Source: Bradyrhizobium sp. AUGA SZCCT0283
GTDB lineage: Bacteria > Pseudomonadota > Alphaproteobacteria > Rhizobiales > Xanthobacteraceae
NCBI RefSeq assembly: GCF_018130385.1
Contig: NZ_JAFCLU010000001.1
Span: forward strand, 248,001 to 312,000
Reading direction: 5' to 3'
Length of the DNA: 64,000 nt
Below, one piece after another: positions 1-9,121 of the stretch. The first letter of the stretch is position 1. The number at the start of each line of letters is the position of its first letter. The notes under the pieces were generated by a model. That model saw only the letters and a list, made by a program, of their open reading frames with translations, was not told the origin of the DNA and did no database searches. The translations under genes were made by a program, and so were the position numbers.

Positions 1-1
1 C

Positions 2-190
2 TATTTGATCCACGAGCGCGGACGCGTCGTATCGCAACTTGAACTCAGCGAGAATATCCATGGCACGGCCGACGGCCACGACACCAACGCCATCGAAGTG
101 CTGATCGGCAGGTTGCGCCGCAAGCTCGGCGTCGATCTGATCGAGACCCGGCGTGGCTTCGGCTACGTGATTCCGGAGCAGGCTGGATGA
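2..190 (+). CDS. OmpR/PhoP-family response regulator, C-terminal end only
   Basis: This is the last 62 codons of a response regulator whose start lies left of the window. What remains is the winged-helix DNA-binding domain: NAIEVLIGRLRRKLG is the recognition-helix region and ETRRGFGYVI is the C-terminal wing of OmpR/PhoP regulators. The stop codon overlaps the ATG of the downstream histidine kinase, so the two form one operon and presumably one phosphorelay pair. The receiver domain cannot be seen, so the signal is unknown. Confidence 0.9.
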   Translation, partial: YLIHERGRVVSQLELSENIHGTADGHDTNAIEVLIGRLRRKLGVDLIETRRGFGYVIPEQAG

Positions 191-1545
191 GCCGGAACTC
201 GTTGCGGCTGCGCCTGATCGCCGGCGGAATCGCGGCAATCGTGCTTGCGCTCGCGCTCGCCGGACTGGGCCTGACGCTGTTGTTCGAGCGTCATGTCGGC
301 CGGACCGTATCGCAGGATCTCGACGTCCATCTGAAGAAGCTGCTGGCCGATCTCGATGTCAGCACCGACGGGCGTCTCGCAGTGACCGGCGGCCCCACAG
401 ATCCCCGCTTTCTCGAACCTTTGTCGGGGCTGTATTGGCAAATCTCCGATGACCGTGGCCAAACGCTCCGTTCGCGTTCGCTGTGGGATGCAGCCCTGGT
501 GCTGCCGAAGGATGAACCCGCGGCCGGCGAAGTGCATCGTCATGTGGCGGTCGGTCCGGCCGATGCGCCTGTGCTGATCGCCGAGCGCCGGATCCGGCTC
601 GACATCAATGGACGCGAGACGCCGCTGACGGTCGCGGTCGCGGTCGACGCCGCGCATGTCGCGGCGGCGACAACCGCTTTTGCGACCGATCTCGCGATCG
701 CGCTCGGCCTGCTCGGCATCGTGCTTGCAGCGGCAACTGCCGTCCAGGTCGGCCTGGGCCTTCGTCCACTCGACGTGCTGCGCCGGGGCATCGCGAACAT
801 CCGCGCGGGCCGCGAGCTGCGGCTCGCAGCCGGCGTGCCCGACGAGGTCCGCCCGCTGGTCGATGAGGTCAACGCGCTGCTGACTGCCCGCGCCGGGGAG
901 GTCGAGCGCTCCCGTCACCGCGCGGCCGATCTCGCCCATGGCTTGAAGACCCCGCTTGCCGCACTCGCGGCGGATGCCGGCCGGCTGCGCAGCGAAGGCC
1001 TGCCGGAAATCGCCGATGGCATTGATGAGGTGATCGGCGCCATGCGCCGTCATGTCGATCGGGAACTCGCGCGGGTCCGATTGCGCGGTATCCGTTATTC
1101 CGAGCCACATGCGACGGCGCTTGCGCCGCTGGTCCGATCGCTGGTCACGACTTTGGCGCGGACGCCGGAAGGCGCTCGAACCGCCTTCGAAATCACCATA
1201 GCCGACCCGGTGATGGTGCCGTTTGAGCGCTCCGATCTTGCGGAGGCGCTGGGCAATCTGCTCGAAAACGCGACCCGACATGCCCGCCATCGCGTCTGGA
1301 TCGCCGCAGCTGCGGACGGCCGGGAGATTTCCGTCGATGATGACGGCCCCGGGATTCCCGAGGCGATGCGCCCAACCGTGCTCGCCCGCGGTGGACGGCT
1401 CGACCAGCGTGGCAGCGCCGGGCTCGGTCTCGCGATCGTCCAGGACGTCGTCGAGGCCTATGGCTGGACCCTGAGCCTCGGCACTTCCGAACTTGGCGGG
1501 CTGCGCGCCACTCTCCAGCCCGCAGTCAACCAAGCGCTCGCATGA
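187..1545 (+). CDS. Sensor histidine kinase (PhoQ-like), partner of the upstream regulator
   Basis: A 452-residue inner-membrane histidine kinase. It has an N-terminal membrane segment (about residues 8-32), a periplasmic domain, a second membrane segment (about 155-185) and a HAMP-like linker. The H-box reads LAHGLKTPLAAL, the N-box NLLENATRHA, and the ATP-lid G boxes DDDGPGIP and GLGLAIV. The start overlaps the regulator stop (ATGA), which shows translational coupling. The layout resembles PhoQ-type sensors; the ligand cannot be read from the sequence. A long antisense frame across it is a codon-bias shadow. Confidence 0.93.
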   Translation: MSRNSLRLRLIAGGIAAIVLALALAGLGLTLLFERHVGRTVSQDLDVHLKKLLADLDVSTDGRLAVTGGPTDPRFLEPLSGLYWQISDDRGQTLRSRSLWDAALVLPKDEPAAGEVHRHVAVGPADAPVLIAERRIRLDINGRETPLTVAVAVDAAHVAAATTAFATDLAIALGLLGIVLAAATAVQVGLGLRPLDVLRRGIANIRAGRELRLAAGVPDEVRPLVDEVNALLTARAGEVERSRHRAADLAHGLKTPLAALAADAGRLRSEGLPEIADGIDEVIGAMRRHVDRELARVRLRGIRYSEPHATALAPLVRSLVTTLARTPEGARTAFEITIADPVMVPFERSDLAEALGNLLENATRHARHRVWIAAAADGREISVDDDGPGIPEAMRPTVLARGGRLDQRGSAGLGLAIVQDVVEAYGWTLSLGTSELGGLRATLQPAVNQALA

Positions 1546-1576
1546 CGGGCGGCTGTGTGAGCCCGCGGCCCGCAGT

Positions 1577-3475
1577 TCAGCCGGACGCGGCGATGCGCGG
1601 GAACTCTCCGAGATGACGCGATTGCTTTACTGCCGGATCGCCGGTGTCGAGTATGGCAGCAATCGCCGAACTGCCTGCCGCCTCCAGCGCCGCGATGGCC
1701 TCCTTGGCCCAGAGGTAGGAAGCTTCGAAGATTTCGGTGTGGCGATCGAAATCCGTCACATCGATCCCGAGCGGAAACGGCGGCCGCATCACCGTATCGA
1801 ACGGCCCGACCGGCAACGTATCGTAACGCTGATGTGCGACGAGGCTTCGCCACAGCACGTTCACCGCGCTGGGTGCGGCGGGCAGCAGCTTCTTGCGAAA
1901 CGGCGTCAGCATGGCGGCGATCAGTTCGAACCGTCCCGGCAGCGATGCATAGTCGACGTCGAACATCTCCGCCGCCGGCTCGCCGAAATGCACCACCAGA
2001 TTGGGACCGCTCTTGAGCTGATGCATCGACGACAGCGGAACGTTGTCGATGAGACATCCATCGACCAGCATCGCTCCCTCCGGCGTGTAGAACGGCGGCA
2101 ACAGCCCGGGGATCGCGCTCGATGCGCGCACCGCCTGCCAGAGCGGCCCGGTGCGGATCAGTTCGAGATTGTGGGTCGATAGGTTGGTCGCGACGGCCGC
2201 GAAGGGCCGCCAGCAATCCTCGATCCGGCAGTCGGGGCCGTACTGACAGGCCAGCGCGCGATCGAACGCCTTGTGATCCAGCAGCGCATAGCGCGGCCAG
2301 GTCGGCCGCCGAAAGCTTCTGCTCCTGACGAAGATCTCGTGCGTGCCGCGCTCGAGATGCTCGGCTTCGAGATTTTTGGCAAAGCCGGCCACCATGGCGG
2401 AGCCGACGCTGGTGCCGACAAAGATATCGAACATCACGCCGCGTTCGCGAAACGCCTTGTAGATTCCGACATGCGCGGTTCCAAAACTGCCGCCGCCGGC
2501 GGCGACGAAGCCGATCGCCCGGCCGCACAGAAAGCGGATCAGGCTGTCGATATCGATCTGGTCTTCGAGGGCGACATGGTGATGCATGAAGGCCGGCAGC
2601 CGGGCCAGCCAGGCTGCGGTACCGGAGACCTCGCCGCTTCGCTTGTCATGAATGCGAACGAGGCGTCTCGCCGAGACGGAATGAACCTCGCAGGCGAAGG
2701 CCTCGATTTCCGTCAATGCGGCGGCGGGCGCCTCCCCGCGGCACGCGAACACGACCATGTCGGCCTGACGGATGGCCTTGCGTGCCCAGGGCGAAGCTTC
2801 GCGGCCGCCGAGATAAACCACCAGCGGCGCGGTGTGTTCAAGCTTGTTGAGCCATTCGGTGACGTCGTGGGCATCGAGCGCGCGCCCGGGAAACATCGCA
2901 TGGAGGCGCGCGGCGTCGACGATCTCGGCTTGGATCGCGGCGAGCCCCTCGCCCATCCGGCGATCGAAAGCACCCGGCACCGGCTCCAATCCGGCGTCGA
3001 TCAGCGCTACGGTGCGCGCTTTCGGCGAGGTGCGGAACGGCGCGATGCGCGCGGTCTCCTTGGCGAACCGCCGCGCCAGTGCCGCGAGCAGCGCCTCGAC
3101 GATGGCGGGGGCTTCCTCGACCAGCTTCTGGTAGGCCGGGCGCGTCAATGCCAGCACGCTGGTGTCGCGGATGGCGATCACATCAGCCGTGCGCGGGACA
3201 TTGGCGAAGAAGCCGATCTCGCCCACCAGTTCGCCGGCCCGAAGCTCGGCGATCGGCTCGAGATAGCCGGTCTTGCGCACCGCGAGCGCACCATGCAGCA
3301 CCAGGAAAAGCGAATCCGACGGCCCGCCTTGCGCGACCAGCATCTGCCCACGCACCAGATCCTGGCGGACCATGGCGTTGAGCGTCTTCAGCCGCTGTTC
3401 GGAACTGAGCGTTCGAAACAGCGCGAAGTCCTCCAAGGCGGAGCTCCACGCCAGTACCGAACTCGATCCACTCAT
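1577..3475 (-). CDS. Patatin-like phospholipase with N-terminal cyclic-nucleotide-binding domain (NTE family)
   Basis: A protein of about 632 residues. The first 130 or so form a cNMP/Crp-type beta-roll (GELVGEIGFFANVPRTADV). The C-terminal half is a patatin lipase domain with the glycine-rich oxyanion loop AAGGGSFGTAHVG, the nucleophile elbow GTSVG and the catalytic Asp in VDGCLIDNVP. This is the domain order of neuropathy-target-esterase-like lysophospholipases. The frame is open up to 3526, but MSGSSS at 3475 fits the domain start better. It is a single-gene unit, convergent with the histidine kinase. The substrate is inferred from the family only. Confidence 0.9.
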   Translation of the reverse strand: MSGSSSVLAWSSALEDFALFRTLSSEQRLKTLNAMVRQDLVRGQMLVAQGGPSDSLFLVLHGALAVRKTGYLEPIAELRAGELVGEIGFFANVPRTADVIAIRDTSVLALTRPAYQKLVEEAPAIVEALLAALARRFAKETARIAPFRTSPKARTVALIDAGLEPVPGAFDRRMGEGLAAIQAEIVDAARLHAMFPGRALDAHDVTEWLNKLEHTAPLVVYLGGREASPWARKAIRQADMVVFACRGEAPAAALTEIEAFACEVHSVSARRLVRIHDKRSGEVSGTAAWLARLPAFMHHHVALEDQIDIDSLIRFLCGRAIGFVAAGGGSFGTAHVGIYKAFRERGVMFDIFVGTSVGSAMVAGFAKNLEAEHLERGTHEIFVRSRSFRRPTWPRYALLDHKAFDRALACQYGPDCRIEDCWRPFAAVATNLSTHNLELIRTGPLWQAVRASSAIPGLLPPFYTPEGAMLVDGCLIDNVPLSSMHQLKSGPNLVVHFGEPAAEMFDVDYASLPGRFELIAAMLTPFRKKLLPAAPSAVNVLWRSLVAHQRYDTLPVGPFDTVMRPPFPLGIDVTDFDRHTEIFEASYLWAKEAIAALEAAGSSAIAAILDTGDPAVKQSRHLGEFPRIAASG

Positions 3476-3636
3476 TTGGCGGTACCCAGTTGGAATTCTC
3501 AGGCCCAACCTTAGCGCCGGGCCCACACCACCGCGAGCGATATAAAGGCTGTGCGCGAGCGCACCGCAGCAATACGTCCGGCGTCAAACAGCCCCGGTGG
3601 ATGCACTGCAGCATGACCGCCGCATCCGTCCCTGCT

Positions 3637-4716
3637 TTACGCCGCCCACCGGCCGCGATTGTTCTCGGCCAGAATGGGCCGGATCAGCCGGCCGAAGCGC
3701 TCGGCCTCCTCGTCGTGCAGATAGCCGGACAGGCAGAAGGAATGGCAACCCGCATCTATGAATTGCTGCAGCGTGTCGGCGCACTGGACGGGATTGCCGA
3801 CGACGGCGATGCCGGCGCCGGGACGGACCTTGGTGATGCCGGTCCACAGATGCGGCAGCAAGAGGTCGCCATGCTCGCGGGCGAGCTGCTGCACGCGCAG
3901 GTTTGCTTCCGACTTGTTGTAGAGCGTCTTGATTTCCTGCTTCTGCCGCTCGGTGGCGTGGCGCACCAGTTGATCGGCGGCCTCCCAGGCGTCCGCCTCG
4001 TTCTCGCGGCAGATCACCTGCAGCCGCATGCCGAAGCCGATGTCGTTTTCGCGGCCATGCGCGCGCGCCATCTCCCTGATCTCGGCAATGTTCGCGGCGA
4101 TCTTTTCCGGTAGGTCGCCCCAGAACAGATGCACGTCGGAATGCCTGGCCGACAATTCCCAGGCCTGGCGAGAGCCGCCGCCGAGATAGAATTTTGGAAA
4201 CGGCTGCTGATGCGGGCGCGGCCTGACATGCGCGCCGGACAGCTTGTGAAATTTTCCTTCGAAGTTTACCGGTCCGCGCGTGGTCCACAGCGCTTTCAGG
4301 ATCGAGACTTCCTCCTCCATCAACGCGTAACGCTGTTCCTTCGGGTAGCACACGCCCTCGCCTTCGACCTCGCTCTCGTTCTGGCCGGCGATCAAATTGA
4401 TGCAGATGCGCCCGCCCGACATCTGGTCGAAGGTCGAGATCATCTTCGCCAGCAGCACCGGATTGATATAGCCGGGCCTTGCTGCAATCAGCGGCTTGAT
4501 GGACGACGAACGCGCCGCCATGAATGCACCGGTGATCCAGGCCTCCCAACACACCGAGCCGACCGGGATCAGGAGATACTCAAAACCGGCCTGTTCCGCC
4601 GCCTGCACCACGCGGTCGCACAGTTCGGGCGAGCCCGGAATCTGTGCGTCCATCAGGCCATAAGCGGTGGTGTCGCCATGCGTGGGCAGGTACCAGCCGA
4701 ATTCGAGCGGACGCAT
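3637..4716 (-). CDS. LLM-class FMNH2-dependent monooxygenase, SsuD-like
   Basis: A 359-residue TIM-barrel flavin monooxygenase of the alkanesulfonate monooxygenase type. The SsuD-like landmarks are an N-terminal strand (FGWYLPTHGD), GRICINLIAGQN, PKFYLGGGSRQAW and GNPVQCADTLQQFIDAGC. Such enzymes use reduced FMN and oxygen to cleave the C-S bond of sulfonates or related organosulfur compounds. No flavin reductase or ssuABC transporter lies beside it, so it depends on a reductase encoded elsewhere. The substrate is not known; dialkyl sulfones or other sulfonates are possible. Confidence 0.87.
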   Translation of the reverse strand: MRPLEFGWYLPTHGDTTAYGLMDAQIPGSPELCDRVVQAAEQAGFEYLLIPVGSVCWEAWITGAFMAARSSSIKPLIAARPGYINPVLLAKMISTFDQMSGGRICINLIAGQNESEVEGEGVCYPKEQRYALMEEEVSILKALWTTRGPVNFEGKFHKLSGAHVRPRPHQQPFPKFYLGGGSRQAWELSARHSDVHLFWGDLPEKIAANIAEIREMARAHGRENDIGFGMRLQVICRENEADAWEAADQLVRHATERQKQEIKTLYNKSEANLRVQQLAREHGDLLLPHLWTGITKVRPGAGIAVVGNPVQCADTLQQFIDAGCHSFCLSGYLHDEEAERFGRLIRPILAENNRGRWAA

Positions 4717-4857
4717 GAACGTTTCTCCCTGTCGACACTTGTTGCTCGGTCATTCGGCCGATGAGTTTAACGGTTGCGAAGGCCGGGGCAATCGGGTTCC
4801 GGTTGCAGAGCGGTTTTTGATTTCAATCGCGCGCGCGGCAAGATAGAGTTTTCAGCC

Positions 4858-5265
4858 ATGTCACCGGTCTCACTGCTGCTCAATATCATCTGGGTCGTTC
4901 TCGGCGGCGCCTGGATGGCGTTCGGCTGGCTGGTTGCCGCCGTCGTCATGGCGATCACGATCATCGGGATTCCCTGGGCGCGGGCCGCGTTCAATATCGC
5001 GGCCTACACCTTGTTCCCGTTCGGCTTCACGGCTATCTCCCGCGACGCCTACACTGGACAAGAGGACATCGGCACCGGCCCGCTCGGGGTGATCGGCAAC
5101 ATCATCTGGCTGGTGCTGGCGGGGTGGTGGCTGGCGCTCGGGCATGTCATCACGGCCGTGGTGCTGGCCGTGACCATCATCGGCATTCCCTTTGCCTGGG
5201 CACACCTGAAGCTTGCCGGCATCGCGCTATGGCCGATCGGCAAGATCATCGTTCCCACGACTTAA
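4858..5265 (+). CDS. YccF domain-containing membrane protein
   Basis: A 135-residue inner-membrane protein with two copies of the YccF (DUF307) unit: NIIWVVLGGAWMAFGWL with ITIIGIPWARAAF, then NIIWLVLAGWWLALGH with VTIIGIPFAWAHLK. Each unit holds one long or two short membrane segments. The ATG at 4858 was chosen because it sits directly before the first conserved segment. The function of the family is not established. It is monocistronic, between a divergent monooxygenase and a convergent stress-protein gene. Confidence 0.88.
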   Translation: MSPVSLLLNIIWVVLGGAWMAFGWLVAAVVMAITIIGIPWARAAFNIAAYTLFPFGFTAISRDAYTGQEDIGTGPLGVIGNIIWLVLAGWWLALGHVITAVVLAVTIIGIPFAWAHLKLAGIALWPIGKIIVPTT

Positions 5266-5305
5266 GTTCGGATCAGCCCAAGTCAGCCTAGAAGTCAGCC
5301 TTGGA

Positions 5306-5782
5306 CTATCCGGAGGCTGCCGTTTCCGCCGGCTTCAGCCGCTCGAACTCGGCGTCGCTGATCTCGGTCTGGGCCACCAGCACGCTACAGCGCAGGCGCT
5401 TGACCAGATAGCTGCCGATCGAGCCGAACCACCGCGCCAGCGTCCCCTGCGGGCGGTGGCCGACGACGACGAGATGCGCGCCGATTTCTTCGGCAACCTC
5501 GGCAATTTTCTGCCCGGCATCGCCGACCTCGAGCCGCGCGGTCGGCGAAAATCCCAGCGCCTTCAGCCGCTCGGTACCTTCGTTCAGGATGGCCTTGTAA
5601 TCCTCGGTCTGCAGTTCGATCGGGATCGTGAGCCCGGCCTCGGGCGTCATGATCGAGGAAACCTCGACGACGGCGAGCAAAAAGACCTCGGAACGGCAGA
5701 GTTGTGCGAGCTTTGCGCCCTCCCGCAATGCGCGCCGCCCCTCGACCGAACCGTCATAGGCGAGAAGAACCTTCTTATACAT
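5306..5782 (-). CDS. Universal stress protein (UspA family)
   Basis: A 158-residue single-domain cytosolic Usp. It begins with the typical strand MYKKVLLAYDGSVEGRRAL, and its ATP-loop region reads VVGHRPQGTLARWFGSIGSY, close to the G-2X-G-9X-G-S/T nucleotide-binding pattern. It ends with the family strand CSVLVAQ. Family members bind ATP or AMP and help survival under stress. It stands alone, so nothing in its context narrows the role. Confidence 0.92.
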   Translation of the reverse strand: MYKKVLLAYDGSVEGRRALREGAKLAQLCRSEVFLLAVVEVSSIMTPEAGLTIPIELQTEDYKAILNEGTERLKALGFSPTARLEVGDAGQKIAEVAEEIGAHLVVVGHRPQGTLARWFGSIGSYLVKRLRCSVLVAQTEISDAEFERLKPAETAASG

Positions 5783-6003
5783 CGGACGTCCCCATCGATG
5801 GCGAGAAGATCAACGCGGCAAGACTAGCACCAATTCGCCGCAACGGATCAGATTTTTAAGGGATGGACGAGGCTCCTGCGCCCTACCGCCTTGGTCTATC
5901 CGCCGCCTGCTGCCGCGCCCTGCCGTGAGCGATCTGATGGGGTACAGGCGACCCCTGCCTCAATTGTGTGCGGAGCCGGGCGAATAGCCACGCAGGCTCG
6001 CTG

Positions 6004-7344
6004 CTAGGGACAGATATAACCGGTACCGCTGGGGTTTTTGAAACACCCGACCGATTCCGGCAGCAGGTGCTTCGGCAGCCACAGCACGACTTCGGGAAAG
6101 AAGATGCAGAACGCGATCGCGGCGAGGAACACGACGTAGATGGGGAACGACGCCAGCATCGCTCTGCCAAAGCGCACCCCGACGAATTTCGATGCCATCA
6201 GCAGGGCGAGCCCGTAAGGCGGTGTGATCAGTCCGAATGCCAGCGTGACGATGATGACAACGCCCATGTGCACCGGATTGATATCGGCGTTCTTGGTCAG
6301 ATCGTCGATGATGGGCATGAAAATGATAATCGCGGGAATCGCATCGATGAAGTCGCCGACCACGACAAACAGGGCGACCAGCAACAGCATGATCAGGACG
6401 GGATCGCCGCCAGCCGCCGACGAAATCCAGCCTGATACCACCGCCGGACCGCGCAGATAGGCCAGCATCCAGCCGAACACCGACGCGGCGCCGATGGTGA
6501 TGAGCGGAATGGAATAGAGCAATCCGGTCATCGCCATGTCGCGCGGCAAGTGCCGGTAATGCCGGCGATTGAGCAACGGGATCGCCACGAATACGATGTA
6601 GGCTACCGCAATGATGCCCGCCTCGGTCGGCGTGAACTGGCCGGTCAGGATGCCGCCCATGATGATGAACGGGATCATCAGCGGCACGGCGGCCTTCTTT
6701 GTGGCCGACGCAAATGCGCCGAATGTCGCGCGCTCGCGCTTGATGCCGACCGGCCCGAAGAAGAAACTGTAGATCATCAGCCCGATGCCCACGAACACGC
6801 CGGGCACCACGCCGCCGAGGAACAGCCCGCCGATCGACACGTTGCCGGTCGCGCCATACACCACGGCCATGATGCTGGGCGGAATGAGATTGGCCATCGT
6901 CGAGGCGGAGGCGATCAGCGCCGCCGTAAAGGCGAGATCATAGCCTTCCCGCTTCATTTCCGGCGCCAGGGTTCGCGACAGGATGGCGACGTCGGCCGCG
7001 GACGAGCCGGAAATGCCAGCGAAGAACATGCTGAAGATCGTCACCACCTGCGCCAGACCGCCGCGCAAATGTCCGACCAGCGTTTGCGACAGCGAAATCA
7101 TGCGGACGGTGACGTTCGCCGAGGTCATGAGATCGCCGACCAGCAGGAAGAACGGCACCGCGAGCAGGGCTTCGGTGTCCATTCCGTTGAAGAGCTGCGC
7201 CATCATCGAGGCCAGGCTCACCGGCGTGAACGCCGTCGCCACGAGGACGGCCGCGATCAGGGCAAAGGCCACCGGTACGCCCATATAGCCGAAGAACAGG
7301 AAGAGAAATCCCATCAGGAAGATGAGTGCGCCATTGGCCGTCAC
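6004..7344 (-). CDS. dctM: TRAP transporter large permease (DctM type)
   Basis: A protein of about 446 residues with a dozen membrane segments. Landmarks of DctM are the N-terminal segment LIFLMGFLFLFFGYMGVPVAF, the FAGISGSSAADVAI region and the C-terminal FGLITPPYG motif. The GTG at 7344 was chosen because it overlaps the dctQ stop by four bases and opens directly on the first helix. The frame stays open much further upstream, but that part is the shadow of dctQ. It forms the sodium-coupled uptake channel with DctQ, fed by DctP. Confidence 0.93.
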   Translation of the reverse strand: MTANGALIFLMGFLFLFFGYMGVPVAFALIAAVLVATAFTPVSLASMMAQLFNGMDTEALLAVPFFLLVGDLMTSANVTVRMISLSQTLVGHLRGGLAQVVTIFSMFFAGISGSSAADVAILSRTLAPEMKREGYDLAFTAALIASASTMANLIPPSIMAVVYGATGNVSIGGLFLGGVVPGVFVGIGLMIYSFFFGPVGIKRERATFGAFASATKKAAVPLMIPFIIMGGILTGQFTPTEAGIIAVAYIVFVAIPLLNRRHYRHLPRDMAMTGLLYSIPLITIGAASVFGWMLAYLRGPAVVSGWISSAAGGDPVLIMLLLVALFVVVGDFIDAIPAIIIFMPIIDDLTKNADINPVHMGVVIIVTLAFGLITPPYGLALLMASKFVGVRFGRAMLASFPIYVVFLAAIAFCIFFPEVVLWLPKHLLPESVGCFKNPSGTGYICP

Positions 7345-7889
7345 AGCGCTTTCCTCTTCTCGTCGGTGTGCAGCGTGCCGACAAAGCCGTTCTTCCAGCC
7401 GTTGACCATCTGCTCGATGGTGAAAATGGCGACCAGCAGGCCGCACAGCGGAATGGCCGCGTAGAAGCTCGACAGCGGCGTCATCGACGGCATGCGCAGG
7501 CTCTTGAAGCCGTCCAGGAAGTTCAAGTAGCCGAAATAGATCATGCAAAAGGCGACGCCGAGCACCACCAGCCGGTTGAACAACTCGAAGAACAGCCGCG
7601 TGTTGCCGGTCAGCGATTCCGCGAGCACGGCGAGATAGAGGTGATCGTTGCGCCGCGTCGCCGCGCCGACGCCGATGAAGATGCCGTAGATGAAGAACGT
7701 CATCGTCGCCTCCTGGAGCCAGAGCCAGGGGTGGCCGATGGTGCGGGTGACGACGTCGCACATCACCAGGACGGAGAACCCGGTGATGGCGACGCCGCAG
7801 AGAATCATCAGAACCTGTTCGAGCCAGTCGAGCGCGCGCCATTTCAGATAGCGCTGCTCCTCCAGCACGAGGCTATTGAATCCGGGCAT
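7341..7889 (-). CDS. dctQ: TRAP transporter small permease (DctQ type)
   Basis: A 182-residue, four-helix small TRAP subunit. DctQ features are the WLQEATMTFFIYGIFIGVGAATRRNDHL stretch (written here as positions about 62-89) and a C-terminal helix ending VNGWKNGF. The ATG at 7889 (MPGFNSL) is preferred over an in-frame codon at 7937 that leaves a basic, unstructured extension. It sits between dctP and dctM in the usual P-Q-M order. It bridges binding protein and large permease in the inner membrane. Confidence 0.9.
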   Translation of the reverse strand: MPGFNSLVLEEQRYLKWRALDWLEQVLMILCGVAITGFSVLVMCDVVTRTIGHPWLWLQEATMTFFIYGIFIGVGAATRRNDHLYLAVLAESLTGNTRLFFELFNRLVVLGVAFCMIYFGYLNFLDGFKSLRMPSMTPLSSFYAAIPLCGLLVAIFTIEQMVNGWKNGFVGTLHTDEKRKAL

Positions 7890-7962
7890 GATCGATTCTC
7901 GAATCCGCAGTGAGGAAGCGGCGCGGCGGGAAGCCACCGCTCCCCGCCTCGCACGCCGCTAC

Positions 7963-8970
7963 CTATTGGACGTTGCGTACCATCCCGAGGACCTTGACGG
8001 CGTTCGGTCCGAGGTCGGACGCCAGCTTGTCCTGGATCGGCTTGCTGATGGCCATAAAGCCGCTCTTGTCGACGGTCTTGACGACCTTGACGCCGATCTT
8101 CTCGAGCTTCGCCTGCGCCTCGTGTTCGAGCTTGAAGGCTGCCGTCGGCTCGTTGCGGCTGATCTCGTCGGCGGCCGCCTGCACCCATTTCTTCTGTTCG
8201 TCGCTGAGACTGCTCCAGACCTTGTCGCTGACGAACAGGGCGGCATTGTTTGCTTCATGCTCGGTGAGCGAGAGCACCGGGGCGGGTTCGTAGTGCTTGT
8301 TGACGAGGTAGTTGTTGATGCCGTTCTCGGCCATGTCGACGACGCCGGTCTGCAGCGAGGTGTAGACCTCGCCGAATGGCATATGCACCACCTGCGCACC
8401 GTAGGCCGGGAACGTGGTGTCTTCTGTCACCGTGGCCTGCACCCGCATCTTGATGCCCTTGAGGTCCGCGACTTTCTCGATCGGCTTCTTGCCGTACATG
8501 TGCCGCAGGCCCTGCGATCCCAGGGCGAGCATGTGCGCGCCCTTCATCTTGGCCGCGTACAGCTCCTTCATCGCCGCGATCACCGCCGGGTCGCCAAGCA
8601 CCTTGATGGCGTGGGCTTCGTCGCGGAAGATGTAATGAATCGAAAATACGCCCGACTCCGGCTGCGCGGTCGAGGCGTTGGCGGTCGACAGCATCACGAA
8701 ATCGATGTCGCCGGTTTGGACTTTTTGCAGGGTCTGCGCCTCGGTGCCTAGTTGGGCGCCGGGATATTGATTGATCGAGAGCGCGCCCTTGCTCAGTTCG
8801 GCCAGCTTCTTGTTGAAGATTTCGGCGCCAATGCCGTAGCCGCTGTTCTTGGGCTGGTCGTAGGCAAACGAGAATTCGCGCTTTTGGGCTGACGCCGCCG
8901 ACGACACCATGGCAATGGCGACGCCTAGCAGAATGCCACGCGCGAACGGCAGATACCGTGAAACGGACAT
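7963..8970 (-). CDS. dctP: TRAP transporter solute-binding protein (DctP type)
   Basis: A 335-residue periplasmic receptor with a signal peptide (about residues 1-28, ending SSAASA). The TRAP-receptor signature includes GIKMRVQAT, where the Arg normally salt-bridges the ligand carboxylate, and PFGEVYTSLQTGVVDMAENG. The ligand is therefore probably an organic acid, although the family also includes receptors for other anions. It is the first gene of the P-Q-M operon and is divergent from the GntR regulator at 9122, which is the likely controller. Confidence 0.93.
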   Translation of the reverse strand: MSVSRYLPFARGILLGVAIAMVSSAASAQKREFSFAYDQPKNSGYGIGAEIFNKKLAELSKGALSINQYPGAQLGTEAQTLQKVQTGDIDFVMLSTANASTAQPESGVFSIHYIFRDEAHAIKVLGDPAVIAAMKELYAAKMKGAHMLALGSQGLRHMYGKKPIEKVADLKGIKMRVQATVTEDTTFPAYGAQVVHMPFGEVYTSLQTGVVDMAENGINNYLVNKHYEPAPVLSLTEHEANNAALFVSDKVWSSLSDEQKKWVQAAADEISRNEPTAAFKLEHEAQAKLEKIGVKVVKTVDKSGFMAISKPIQDKLASDLGPNAVKVLGMVRNVQ

Positions 8971-9072
8971 TGAATTCCTCCCCTGCTTCGCCGATTTGCC
9001 GGCTGATTATCGCCATCACCCCGTAGGGCCCCGACGCCCGCCCATTATGACCGAAGCCGATCTGTTAACAAG

Positions 9073-9096
9073 ATAGTATTTTAGATTGTATACTAT
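9073..9096. promoter_or_regulatory. Putative GntR operator between dctP and the regulator gene
   Basis: An inverted repeat, ATAGTAT-N10-ATACTAT, lies in the short AT-rich gap between two divergent genes in an otherwise GC-rich region. It is 26 bases before the regulator ATG. FCD-type GntR proteins commonly bind such AT-rich palindromes in divergent promoters. Binding by this regulator is inference. Confidence 0.5.
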
Positions 9097-9121
9097 TTGC
9101 GCCAGTGGCAGATTGACCCCC

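Noticed and set aside
163..1533. A 456-codon antisense frame across the histidine kinase
   Set aside because: The composition is Arg/Gly/Asp-rich without domain motifs, and the plus strand carries a complete kinase.
2273..3514. A 413-codon frame opposite the patatin gene
   Set aside because: No family motif is present. It is explained by GC-codon bias opposite a gene with clear catalytic motifs.
7345..7842. Upstream extension of the DctM frame
   Set aside because: It is a basic, His/Arg-rich shadow of dctQ. The GTG at 7344 fits the four-base overlap and the first membrane helix.
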